DNA of 64,000 nucleotides, taken from NCBI RefSeq assembly GCF_029227915.1, contig NC_079877.1:31895851-31959850 (forward strand). The letters are read 5' to 3'. Source of the stretch: Hydractinia symbiolongicarpus (taxonomy: Eukaryota; Cnidaria; Hydrozoa; Anthoathecata; Hydractiniidae). Below are positions 10,453 to 21,100 of this stretch, piece by piece. The notes below the pieces were generated by a model, which was not told the DNA's origin, ran no database searches, and saw only the letters and a list, made by a program, of their open reading frames with translations. The position numbers and the translations under genes are program-made. How positions within the stretch are numbered: the stretch's first letter is position 1; the number at the start of each line of letters is the position of its first letter.

Positions 10453-12802
10453 GTCAATGAAATGTACTTTTTGAAGCTGTCTCTATTTCTTTAGCGCGAA
10501 CTAACGGCTAGGATTGGTCCCACAGTAAAAAATGACTTATTTATCCTAACTTTTAAACAAAGCGCTACCACAAAGCCTAATGTAATCGCTGAATTCCAGC
10601 AATCATGTCAAATTAAGAAGAATGTTTTTCCTTGGAGACTTATTGCCTCATTTATCACATTTATAAGGTCACAGTCCGGAATCAGTTCAAATAATCCAAT
10701 TGTCTCATTTATCATACTTATGAGGTCACAGTCCAAAGTTAGTTCAATTAAGTCCCACAGCCAATCGTTTCACTGTTAGAAGCGATGCAACCTAGTAATA
10801 TCCGAATACTTTCGCTAAATACATGTTGGTACGAATATGTGACGAAACCGTTGTAACTCAAACGGATTGACACCGTTAGAAAGTCAATGAAATGTACTTT
10901 TTGAAGCTGTCTCTATTTCTTTAGCGCGAACTAACGGCTAGGATTGGTCCCACAGTAAAAAATGACTTATTTATCCTAACTTTTAAATAAAGCGCTACCA
11001 CAGCGCCCAGTGTAATCGCTGAGTTCCAGCAATCATGTCAAATTAAGAAGAATGTTATTTCTTGGAGTCCAATTGTCTCACTTATAACATTTATAAGGTC
11101 AAAGTCCAAAATCAGTTCAATTAAGTCGCACAGTCAAACGTTTCGCAGTTAAAAGCGATGCAACCTAGTAATATCCGAATACTTTCGCTAAACACATGTT
11201 GGTACGAATATGTGACGCAACCGTTGTAACTCAAACGGAATTATACCGCCAAGAAATCAATGAAATGTAGTTTTTGAGAATGTCTTTTTTTCTTCAGCGC
11301 GTGCTAACGGCCAGGATTGGTCCCACAGTAGGAAAATCTTACTTATCTAAATTTTTAAATAAAACGCTGCCGCAGAGCCTAATGTAACCGCTAAATTCCA
11401 GCAATCATATCAAATTAAGAAGAATGTTTTTCCTATGAGACCAATTGCCGCATTAATAACATTTATGAGGTCACAGCCCAGAATCAGTTGAATTAATTCC
11501 CACGGTCAATCCTTTCACTGTTAAAAGCGATACAACTTAGTCATATCGGAAAAAAATCACTAAATACATGTTGGTACGAATATGTGACGCAACCGTTGTA
11601 ACTCAAACGGATTGACACCGTTAGAAAGTCAATGAAATGTACTTTTTGAAGCTGTCTCTATTTCTTTAGCGCGAACTAACGGCTAGGATTGGTCCCACAG
11701 TAAAAAATGACTTATTTATCCTAACTTTTAAACAAAGCGCTACCACAAAGCCTAATGTAATCGCTGAATTCCAGCAATCATGTCAAATTAAGAAGAATGT
11801 TTTTCCTTGGAGACTTATTGCCTCATTTATCACATTTATAAGGTCACAGTCCGGAATCAGTTCAAATAATCCAATTGTCTCATTTATCATACTTATGAGG
11901 TCACAGTCCAAAGTTAGTTCAATTAAGTCCCACAGCCAATCGTTTCACTGTTAGAAGCGATGCAACCTAGTAATATCCGAATACTTTCGCTAAATACATG
12001 TTGGTACGAATATGTGACGAAACCGTTGTAACTCAAACGGATTGACACCGTTAGAAAGTCAATGAAATGTACTTTTTGAAGCTGTCTCTATTTCTTTAGC
12101 GCGAACTAACGGCTAGGATTGGTCCCACAGTAAAAAATGACTTATTTATCCTAACTTTTAAATAAAGCGCTACCACAGCGCCCAGTGTAATCGCTGAGTT
12201 CCAGCAATCATGTCAAATTAAGAAGAATGTTATTTCTTGGAGTCCAATTGTCTCACTTATAACATTTATAAGGTCAAAGTCCAAAATCAGTTCAATTAAG
12301 TCGCACAGTCAAACGTTTCGCAGTTAAAAGCGATGCAACCTAGTAATATCCGAATACTTTCGCTAAACACATGTTGGTACGAATATGTGACGCAACCGTT
12401 GTAACTCAAACGGAATTATACCGCCAAGAAATCAATGAAATGTAGTTTTTGAGAATGTCTTTTTTTCTTCAGCGCGTGCTAACGGCCAGGATTGGTCCCA
12501 CAGTAGGAAAATCTTACTTATCTAAATTTTTAAATAAAACGCTGCCGCAGAGCCTAATGTAACCGCTAAATTCCAGCAATCATATCAAATTAAGAAGAAT
12601 GTTTTTCCTATGAGACCAATTGGCGCATTAATAACATTTATGAGGTCACAGCCCAGAATCAGTTAAATTAATTCCCACGGTCAATCGTTTCACTGTTAAA
12701 AGCGATACAACTTAGTAATATCGGAAGGAAATCACTAAATACATGTTGGTACGAATATGTGACACAACCGTTGTAACTCAAACAGATTGACACCGTTAGA
12801 AA
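10453..12802 (+). repeat. 1,175-bp higher-order repeat, 2 copies (second instance)
   Basis: Units start at 10453 and 11628 (spacing 1,175 bp), each opening with a 430-bp hybrid monomer (10453-10882 and 11628-12057). This is the counterpart of 2983-5332, carried by the 7.47-kb duplication. The second unit's last monomer ends in AGTTAAATTAATTCC, in both instances of the pair. The HOR expansion therefore predates the larger duplication. Confidence 0.9.
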
Positions 12803-14777
12803 GTCAATGAAATTTAGTTTTTGAAACTGTCTCTACATCTTCAGCGCGCGATAACAGCTAGGATTGGTCCCACAGTAAAAAATGACTTATTTATCTTAAT
12901 TTTTAAATAAAGCCTTACCACAGCGCCCAGTGTAATCGCTGAGCTCCAGCAATCATGTCAAATTAAGAAGAATATCATTTCTTGTAGTCAAAATGACTCA
13001 GTTATCATATTTATAAGGTCAAAGTCAAAAATCAGTTTAATTAAGTCCCACAGTCAATCGTTTCACTGTTGAAAGCGATACAACTTAGTAATATCGGAAA
13101 AAAATCACTAAATACATATTGGTACGAATGTGTGACGCAACCGTTGTAACTCAAACGGATTCACACCGTTAGAGAATCAATGAAATTTAGTTATAGAAAC
13201 TGTCTCTATTTCTTCAGCGCGCGATAACGGCTAGGATTGGTCCCACAGTAAAAAGTGACTTATTTATCTTAATTTTTAAATAAAGCCTTACCACAGCGCC
13301 CAGTGTAATCGCTGAGTTCCAGCAATCATGTCAAATTAAGAAGAATATCATTTCTTGTAGTCAAAATGACTCATTTATCACATTTATAAGGCCAAAGTCC
13401 AAAATCAGTTCAATTAAGTCCCACAGTCAATCGTTTCACTGTTGAAGCGATACAACTTAGTAATATCGGAAAAAATCACTAAATACATGTTGGTACGATT
13501 ATGTGACCCAACCGTTGTAACTCAAACGGATTGACACCGTTAGAAAGTCAATGAAATGTACTTTTTGAAGCTGTCTCTATTTCTTTAGCGCGAACTAACG
13601 GCTAGGATTGGTCCCACAGTAAAAAATGACATATTTATCTAAATTTTTAAAAAAGCGCAACCACAGAGCCTAATGTAATCGCTGAATTCCGGCAATCATG
13701 TCAAATTAAGAAGAATGTTATTTCTTGGAGTCCAATTGTCTCACTTATAACATTTATAAGGTCAAAGTCCAAAATCAGTTCAATTAAGTCCCACAGTCAA
13801 TCGTTTCACTGTTGAAAGCGATACAACTTAGTAAAATCGGAAAAAAATCACTAAATACATGTTGGTACGAATGTGTGACGCAATTGTTGTAACTCAAACG
13901 GATTGACACCGTTAGAAAATCAATGAAATTTAGTTACAGAAACTGTCTCTATTTCTTCAGCGCGCGATAACGGCTAGGATTGGTCCCACAGTAAAAAGTG
14001 ACTTATTTATCTTAATTTTTAAATAAAGCCTTACCACAGCGCCCAGTGTAATCGCTGAGTTCCAGCAATCATGTCAAATTAAGAAGAATATCATTTCTTG
14101 TAGTCAAAATGACTCATTTATCACATTTATAAGGTCAAAGTCCAAAATCAGTTCAATTAAGTCCCACAGTCAATCGTTTCACTGTTGAAAGCGATACAAC
14201 TTAGTAATATCGGAAAAAAATCACTAAATACATGTTGGTACGAATATGTGACCCAACCGTTGTAACTCAAACGGATTGACACCGTTAGAAAGTCAATGAA
14301 ATGTACTTTTTGAAGCTGTCTCTATTTCTTTAGCGCGAACTAACGGCTAGGATTTGTCCCACAGTAAAAAATGACTTATTTTTCCTAATTTTTTAAAAAA
14401 GCGCAACCACAGAGCCTAATGTAATCGCTGAATTCCAGCAATCATGTCAAATTAAGAAGAATGTTATTCCTTGGAGACCTATTGCCTCATTTATCACATT
14501 TATAAGATCACAGTCCTGAATCAGTTCAAATAATTCCCACAGTCAATCGTTTCACTGTTAAAATCGATACAACTTAGTAATATCCGAAGAAAATCACTAA
14601 ATACAGTTTGGTACGAATATGTGACGCAACTGTTGTAACTCAAACGGATTGACACCGTTAGAAAGTCAATGAAATGTGGTTTTTGAAACTGTCTCTATTT
14701 CTTCAGCGCGCGATAACGGCTAGGATTGGTCCCACAGTAAAAAAAGACTTATTTATCTTAATTTTTAATTAAAGCGC

Positions 14778-14782
14778 TACCA
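14778..14782. other. Target-site duplication TACCA (3' side of element copy 2)
   Basis: TACCA occurs immediately before the A-rich 3' end of the element and again at 18109-18113, just after its 5' end. A related uninterrupted monomer at about 21361-21480 has a single TACCA in GCGCTACCACATCGCC, matching left flank plus right flank. A 5-bp duplication is short, but it is supported by the empty-site comparison. Confidence 0.72.
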
Positions 14783-14803
14783 TTTTTCTTTTTTTCTTTT
14801 CAA

Positions 14804-14809
14804 TTTATT
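14804..14809 (-). promoter_or_regulatory. AATAAA polyadenylation signal in retroelement copy 2 3' UTR
   Basis: TTTATT on the plus strand reads AATAAA on the element strand, about 20 bp upstream of the A-rich terminus at 14783. Spacing is typical for polyadenylation, but the motif is short and the region AT-rich. Confidence 0.4.
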
Positions 14810-14916
14810 TAAAGTCGATTATTCACATATTTACAATAGTTTCCAAAAAAAAAGTAATTAAGAAGACTAATCTAAATCGACTAAATTTTTTTTATGTTTA
14901 CAATTAAATAAAATCA

Positions 14917-14939
14917 TTTTTTTTATATATATATACAAT
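14917..14939 (-). repeat. TA-rich microsatellite tract in the element 3' UTR
   Basis: A run of T followed by alternating TA lies just downstream of the ORF stop in the element 3' UTR. The identical tract sits at about 7441-7463 in copy 1. It is simple sequence of unknown function. Confidence 0.6.
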
Positions 14940-14954
14940 AATAACAACAAAGTT

Positions 14955-17885
14955 CTATAAAGGGACCTTACATTCATCACAGTTACATTTAGATCCGTCC
15001 CACATTTTAATCATGCTTTTAAAAACTTTAAGGTTGTCACATCGTTTCAAATGTGATGGTAGGTTATTCCAAATCTTTGGTCCCAGGGCTGATAAGCTAT
15101 TAGTTCCAAAAGTCGCGGTCCTTTTCCTTGAGACTACCAAATTATTTGTATTTTGTTCTCTGACTGTCCTACCGTTATCATTTAAACAAAATATATCTTT
15201 CATAAAAAGAGGGCTGCTGTTATTTATAGTTTTTGAGATTTCTATACACAATGACCGTAAGCGATTTACATTCATGTGACTCTTGCTGGAATTTTTAAGT
15301 AAATTTTCGTATGTACTTACCGTATCATTATACAGAAATCTTAATGCTCGTTTTTGTATCATTTCGACTTTAGATAAAGATTTAGAAGAAGAAAAATGCC
15401 ATATAAGGGAACAATAATTGAAATTTGCGTAGATAAAACTTTGAACTAAAATATATTTTGCTTGAAAGGATAAGAAACTTCTAAATCGAAATAAGGCATT
15501 TAGTTGGGCTGATGCTTTGCGACACAAATCACTAACGTGTCTGTCAAAATTTAATTTATTGTCTATAGTCACACCTAGTAATTTCACATTATTTTCACTT
15601 TCAATAGTTTTATTTCCTAAATTAAATTTTAGACCTAAATTATCTGCCTTATTCTTTGTCAGAATTATCGAGTGAAACTTTTCAGGGTTTGCAATCATTT
15701 TATTCTCTTTTAACCAGGAGAGGGCAGTTTTAGCTTCGTTTTCTAAAGTATTTATCAAATTAGGAATAGAATTTGAGAAGTTGGATATTGTGTTATCATC
15801 AGCGTAATTATGTAGCTTATATTTTTCTATAAAAAGAAACAAATCATTTATAAATATATTGAATATGATAGGTCCCAAAATAGAACCTTGTGGTACACCA
15901 GATAAGATAATTTGAAATAGACTATAGATCCCATTTATTCGAGTGGCTTGCTCTCTATCAGTAAGATAAGATAGAATGAATTGAAGAGACTTATTGTCAA
16001 ATCCATAAGCAGCTAGTTTCGCAATTAGTAAGTCATGTGGTACACAGTCAAAAGCTTTTGAAAGATCCATCAAGATCGCACCCACCACATAATTCTTATC
16101 AAGTTTACTCTTCCATTCCTCTATTAAGCGAATTAGTACTTGTTGGGTACTATAGCATTTCCTATAGGCGGAGAGAAAGGTCGATAATTTTGATTCCATA
16201 TAAGCGGTTATTTGTTCTTTCATAACCCTTTCGTAAAATTTAGAAAAAACATTTAAAACACTGACAGGCCTGTAGTTTGATATTTTAGTTTTATCTTTTC
16301 CTCCCTTATCCAATGGCGTTACAGCAGCTCGCTTAGCTTTGCTTGGAAATGTGTTTGAAACTATGCTACTATTTATAGCATCTGTTAGTGGCGTTACTAG
16401 GTGCCTTTTTGCTAATTTTGTCAGCTTTGATGGTATTGTATCTTCACCTGTTGATACTTTGGTGTTTAAATCATTAAACAGTTTAGAAATTGTATTTTCA
16501 TCAACTTCTTGGAATGTGAAGTTCTCATTGTTGTTAGAATCATTGATTTCCTTTATTTTAATGATACTTGGATGATTTTCAAAACTATCAACAATTTCTT
16601 CAATCATTTTTGACTTATCATTTACATTCTTATATTTTATAGGATTTGGTTTCATGCCACAAGAATTTTCTAAAATATTGATGTAGTATTCGTTGAAAAG
16701 TTTGGTTAGCTGTTTTTTATAAGTAACTAAACTTTCATTTTGAACGATCGCTATATCTCCTTTGCTTATTCCACTTTTATTTGATATCAAGTGTTTAACA
16801 GTTTCCCAAAACGTTTTTTTGGAAATAAAACCTGATTCTGTTACCCTTTTGAAATGGTTTTTGATAGCCTTTTTGCGTAAATTTACACACTTGTTTCTCT
16901 GTTTCTTGTACGTGATTTTGTTTTCAGAAGTAGGATTTTTATTGTATTTATTTTTGAACCTAGACCTTGTATATATTGCCTTTTTTAACTCTTTTGTCAT
17001 AAATGGTGCCTCGTTTCCACGCAGAGTTTTTTGCTTCTGTGGGGCATGCTTTTCTATGATAGATGTGAAAACATTGATGAGGTTTTCATAATTCAGTTCA
17101 GGATCTTTTCTATTACAAATAAAATTTGCGTTTTCAACATCACGTAAAAAGTTGGCTTCATTAAAATTTTTGTAACTTCTGTAAATGATTTTCTTGGATG
17201 CTAAGCGTGCTAAATGAGATTTTAAAAATGTTGTTACCATTTGATGATGATCACTTAATCCTGTTTCACATGTTAGTGTGTGTTGAAAACATCTGGGTCT
17301 ATTTGTAAGAATGACATCCATAGCTGTTCCGTTAGGACTAGCAAAACAGGTTTTGTTTTTGACAAGATTTTCAAGACTAAAAATATCACAGAAATTATTT
17401 AAGGTTTCGAAACCAGAATCGTTCGAGTTATGGCAATCGATATTTATATCACCCATAATTATTATGTTTTCGACTTTAGATAGAGCTTTATTTAAAGCTA
17501 TCTCTAATTCCTCAAAAAAGTTGTTTAAGTTTGAATAATGAGGTGGTCTATAAATACTGATAACTGTCCATTTTTTATTTCTTATCGTTAATTCTGAGCA
17601 AATGATTTCATTATTTGTTATACCCAAATCATTAACTTGTCTACAGGCTATTCCTTTCTTAACATATTCAATTAACCCTCCTCCATTTTTGTTCCTATCT
17701 TTTCTAGTTCTAATTTCATAGTTATCAATATAGAATTGTTCGTTTGGAAAACTCTCATCTAGTTTGGTTTCAGCAAATACAAAATAATCAGGTGAAAATT
17801 TTGTCAGAATTTCTCTTGCATCAATTATTTTGTTTCTGAGACTATTAATGTTTAAATAGCCTAAAAGAGGATTGGAAGGGTACAT
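14955..17885 (-). CDS. Endonuclease-reverse transcriptase polyprotein (ORF2-like) of a non-LTR retrotransposon
   Basis: A 976-residue protein that by family nicks target DNA and reverse-transcribes the element RNA at the nick. The apurinic-like endonuclease spans about residues 8-215: LNINSLRNK with the conserved Asn (11-19), catalytic Glu in AETK (39), YRPP (112-115), GDINID (145-150) and SDHH (211-214). The RT spans about residues 515-780: NYRPVSVLN (537-545), motif A MDLSKAFDCVPHD (606-618), motif B SGVPQGSILGP (662-672), catalytic YADD (694-697) and LLGVTID (769-775). A C-terminal region with WNNLPSHL (939-946) ends in a Cys-rich tail (CNCDEC, 967-972). All key residues are present and there is no frameshift or stop. 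The ATG at 17885 is the first in frame, but 54 open codons precede it (to a TAA at 18048-18050), so the original start may have been further upstream. Expected to act in the nucleus as an RNP. It is not a host gene. Confidence 0.93.
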   Translation of the reverse strand: MYPSNPLLGYLNINSLRNKIIDAREILTKFSPDYFVFAETKLDESFPNEQFYIDNYEIRTRKDRNKNGGGLIEYVKKGIACRQVNDLGITNNEIICSELTIRNKKWTVISIYRPPHYSNLNNFFEELEIALNKALSKVENIIIMGDINIDCHNSNDSGFETLNNFCDIFSLENLVKNKTCFASPNGTAMDVILTNRPRCFQHTLTCETGLSDHHQMVTTFLKSHLARLASKKIIYRSYKNFNEANFLRDVENANFICNRKDPELNYENLINVFTSIIEKHAPQKQKTLRGNEAPFMTKELKKAIYTRSRFKNKYNKNPTSENKITYKKQRNKCVNLRKKAIKNHFKRVTESGFISKKTFWETVKHLISNKSGISKGDIAIVQNESLVTYKKQLTKLFNEYYINILENSCGMKPNPIKYKNVNDKSKMIEEIVDSFENHPSIIKIKEINDSNNNENFTFQEVDENTISKLFNDLNTKVSTGEDTIPSKLTKLAKRHLVTPLTDAINSSIVSNTFPSKAKRAAVTPLDKGGKDKTKISNYRPVSVLNVFSKFYERVMKEQITAYMESKLSTFLSAYRKCYSTQQVLIRLIEEWKSKLDKNYVVGAILMDLSKAFDCVPHDLLIAKLAAYGFDNKSLQFILSYLTDREQATRINGIYSLFQIILSGVPQGSILGPIIFNIFINDLFLFIEKYKLHNYADDNTISNFSNSIPNLINTLENEAKTALSWLKENKMIANPEKFHSIILTKNKADNLGLKFNLGNKTIESENNVKLLGVTIDNKLNFDRHVSDLCRKASAQLNALFRFRSFLSFQAKYILVQSFIYANFNYCSLIWHFSSSKSLSKVEMIQKRALRFLYNDTVSTYENLLKNSSKSHMNVNRLRSLCIEISKTINNSSPLFMKDIFCLNDNGRTVREQNTNNLVVSRKRTATFGTNSLSALGPKIWNNLPSHLKRCDNLKVFKSMIKMWDGSKCNCDECKVPL

Positions 17886-18108
17886 AATTCGTAATTTATG
17901 TATTTCATCTAAAGAACTTTGGTGAGAATTATGTGTCGGATTTTGATCATTTCTATATTGACTCCCAACACATTCATCAGGAATATGAGATTTATTATCA
18001 TCGCAAGCTAGTCCAAGCCTATTGAATACCCATGCTAATCTAAAAAATTATTTATAAAAGCTATAAAATTTCGTGCTAACATTATCTTACCATTCTCTCG
18101 TAAATGTA
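17886..18108 (-). other. 5' region of retroelement copy 2, open frame upstream of the first ATG
   Basis: From the TAA at 18048-18050 down to the ATG at 17885 the ORF frame is open for 54 codons. It reads as ordinary coding-like sequence, including FNRLGLACDDNK and DEIHKLRI just before the endonuclease. The distal 58 bp (18051-18108) do not resemble the satellite and show no clear feature. Either this is a 5' UTR or, more likely, the remnant of a longer N-terminal coding region cut by 5' truncation at insertion. Confidence 0.55.
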
Positions 18109-18113
18109 TACCA
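18109..18113. other. Target-site duplication TACCA (5' side of element copy 2)
   Basis: Second copy of TACCA, after which the G-type monomer resumes as CACATCGCCCAGTGTAATCG. The base before it differs from the base before the left copy, which limits the duplication to 5 bp. Confidence 0.7.
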
Positions 18114-21100
18114 CATCGCCCAGTGTAATCGCTGAGTTCCAGCAATCATATCAAATTAAGAAGAATGTTATTTCTCGGAGTCCAATTATCTCACTTATAA
18201 CATTTATAAGGTCAAAGTCCAAAATCAGTTCAATTAAGTCGCACAGTCAAACGTTTCACAGTTAAAAGCGATGCAACCTAGTAATATCCGAAAACTTTCG
18301 CTAAATACATGTTGGTACGAATATGTGACGCAACCGTTGTAACTCAAACGGAATTATACCGCCAAGAAATCAATGAAATGTAGTTTTTGAGAATGTCTTT
18401 ATTTCTTCAGCGCGTGCTAACGGCCAGGATTGGTCCCACAGTAGGAAAATCTTATTTATCTAAATTTTTAAATAAAGCGCTACCGCAGAGCCTAATGTAA
18501 CCGCTAAATTCCAGCAATCATATCAAATTAAGAAGAACGTTATTCCTTGGAGACCAATTGGCGCATTAATCAAATTTATAAGGTCACAGTCCAGAATCAG
18601 TTGAATTAATTCCCACGGTCAATCGTTTCACTGTTAAAAGCGATACAACTTAGTAATATCGGAAGGAAATCACTAAATACATGTTGGAACGAATATGTGA
18701 CGCTACCGTTGTAACTGAAACGGATTGACACCGTTAGAAAGTCAATGAAATGTAGTTTTTGAAACTGTCTCTACTTCTTCAGCGCGCGATAACGGCTAGG
18801 ATTGTTTCCACAGTACTAAATGACTTATTTATCTTAACTTTTAAACAAAGCGCTACCACAGCGCCCAGTGTAATCGCTGAGTTCCAGCAATCATGTCAAA
18901 TTAAGAAGAATATCATTTCTTGTAGTCAAAATGACTCATTTATCTCATTTATAAGGTCAAAGTCCAAAATCAGTTCAATTAAGTCCCACAGTCAATCGTT
19001 TCACTGTTGAAAGCGATACAACTTAGTAATATCGGAAAAAAATTACTAAATACATGTTGGTACGAATGTGTGACGCAACCGTTGTAACTCAAACGGATTG
19101 ACACCGTTAGAAAGTCAATAAAATGTAGTTTTTGAAACTGTCTCTATATCTTCAGCGCGCGCTAACGGCTAGGATTGGTCCCACAGTAAAAATGACTTAT
19201 TTATCTAAATTTTTAAATGAATCGCTACCACAGGGTGTTCAGTGTAATTGCTGAGTTCCGGCAATCATGTCAAATTAAGAAGAATATCATTTCTTGTAGT
19301 CAAAATGACTCATTTATCATATTTATAAGGTCAAAGTCCAAAATTAGTTCAATTAAGTCCCACAGTCAATCGTTTCACTGTTGAAAGCGATACAACTTAG
19401 TAATATCGGAAAAAAATCACTAAATACATGTTGGTACGAATGTGTGACGCAACCGTTGTAACTCAAACGGATTGACACCGTTAGAAAGTCAATAAAATGT
19501 AGTTTTTGAAACTGTCTCTATATCTTCAGCGCGCGCTAACGGCTAGGATTGGTCCCACAGTAAAAATGACTTATTTATCTAAATTTTTAAATGAATCGCT
19601 ACCACAGGGTGTTCAGTGTAATTGCTGAGTTCCGGCAATCATGTCAAATTAAGAAGAATATCATTTCTTGTAGTCAAAATGACTCATTTATCATATTTAT
19701 AAGGTCAAAGTCCAAAATCAGTTTAATTAAGTCCCACAGGCAATCGTTTCACTGTTGAAAGCGATACAACTTAGTAATATCGGAAAAAAATCCTTAAATA
19801 CATGTTGGTACGAATATGTGACGCAACCGTTGTAACTCAAACGGATTGACACCGTTAGAAAGTCAATGAAATGTACTTTTTGAAGCTGTCTCTTTTTCTT
19901 CAGCGCGAACTAACGGCTAGGATTGGTCCCACAGTAAAAAATGACTTATTTATCTTAATTTTTAAATAAAGCACCACCACAGCGCCCAGTGTAATCGCTG
20001 AGTTCCAGCAATAATGTCAAATTAAGAAGAATGTTATTTCTTGGAGTCCAATTGTCTCATTTATCACACTCATGAGGTCACAGACCAAAGTTAGTTCAAT
20101 TAAGTCCCACAGTCAATCGTTTCACTGTTAGAAGCGATGCAACCTAGTAATATCAGAAAAATATCGCTAAATACATGTTGGTACGAATATGTGACGCAAC
20201 CGTTGTAACTCAAATGGATTGACACCGTTAGAAAGTCAATGAAATGTACTGTTTGAAGCTGTCTCTTTTTCTTCAGCGCGAACTAACGGCTAGGATTGGT
20301 CCTACAGTAAAAAATGACTTATTTATCTTAATTTTTAAATAAAGCGCTACCACAGCGCCCAGTGTAATCGCTGAGTTCCAGCAATAATGTCAAATTAAGA
20401 AGAATGTTATTTCTTGGAGTCCAATTGTCTCACTTATAACATTTATAAGGTCAAAGTCCAAAATCAGTTCAATTAAGTCCCACAGTCAATCGTTTCACTG
20501 TTGAAAGCGATACAACTTAGTAATATCGGAAAAAAATCACTAAATACATGTTGGTACGAATGTGTGACGCAACTGTTGTAACTCAAACGGATTGACACCG
20601 TTAGAAAATCAATGAAATTTAATTTTAGAAACTGTTTCTTTTTCTCCAGCGCGCGATAACTGCTAGGATTGGTCCCACAGTAAAAAGTGACTTATTTATC
20701 TTAATTTTTAAATAAAGCCTTACCACAGCGCCCAGTGTAATCGCTGAGTTCTAGCAATCATGTCAAATTAAGAAGAATATCATTTCTTGTAGTCAAAATG
20801 ACTCATTTATCACATTTATAAGGTCAAAGTCCAAAATCAGTTCAATTAAGTCCCACAGTCAATCGTTTCACTGTTGAAAGCGATACAACTTAGTAATATC
20901 GGAAATAAATCACTAAATACATGTTGGTACGAACGTGTGACCCAACCGTTGTAACTCAAACGGATTGACACCGTTAGAAAGTCGATGAAATGTACTTTTT
21001 GAAGCTGTCTCTATTTCTTTAGCGCGAACTAACGGCTAGGATTGGTCCGACAGTAAAAAATGACTTATTTATCTAAATTTTTAAAAAAGCGCAACCACAG

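Larger units (their letters stand above)
10055..14782 (+). repeat. 373-bp satellite array, duplicated block
   Basis: Satellite monomers in the same order and with the same variants as 2585-7306, including the two 1,175-bp HOR units (10453 and 11628) and the 430-bp hybrid monomers. Differences from the first copy that I can see include attgCcg versus attgGcg near 11446, AATTAATTCC instead of AATTTTTTCC near 11493, GATTATG instead of GAATATG near 13498, and an uninterrupted monomer junction at 14231-14320 where copy 1 carries a converted, 6-bp-deleted version. No gene is seen. Confidence 0.96.
10055..17523. repeat. 7.47-kb segmental tandem duplication, copy 2
   Basis: Second copy of 2585-10047, directly following the 7-bp filler. 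It is 7,469 bp against 7,463 bp, the difference being the 6-bp deletion in copy 1 near 6765. Its right edge (17523) lies inside the retroelement, which continues without a break to 18108. This shows that the unduplicated ancestor had the longer element. Confidence 0.92.
14783..18108 (-). mobile_element. Non-LTR retrotransposon copy 2 (endonuclease-RT LINE, 3.3 kb)
   Basis: Minus-strand element, 3,326 bp, bounded by the TACCA duplication. From its 5' end it has about 220 bp before the first ATG, a 976-codon ORF (17885 to 14955), a roughly 170-bp 3' UTR containing a TATATATATA tract, an AATAAA signal and an A-rich tail interrupted by G. The target was a G-type satellite monomer, between GCGCTACCA and CACATCGCC. 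No ORF1 (gag-like) is present, and the ORF frame stays open for 54 codons upstream of the first ATG with plausible coding sequence. The element is probably 5'-truncated, as is common for LINEs. Motif style suggests the CR1/L2/jockey group; placement needs phylogeny. Because the ORF is uninterrupted, the insertion is probably young. Confidence 0.93.

Noticed and set aside
2585-17523. Pure assembly artefact
   Set aside because: Not excluded, but the copies carry distinct substitutions, a 6-bp indel, a conversion-like tract and a filler junction, which a simple duplicated contig would not have. Long-read support is still the decisive test.
7307-18108. Two independent retroelement insertions into the same satellite site
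   Set aside because: Both copies share identical surrounding satellite over 4.7 kb, the same insertion point and nearly all bases. One insertion followed by duplication explains this better.
14783-18108. LTR retrotransposon, retrovirus or bacterial group II intron
   Set aside because: There are no long terminal repeats, no protease, integrase or envelope regions, and no intron RNA structure. An apurinic-like endonuclease precedes the RT, and the 3' end is A-rich, as in LINEs.
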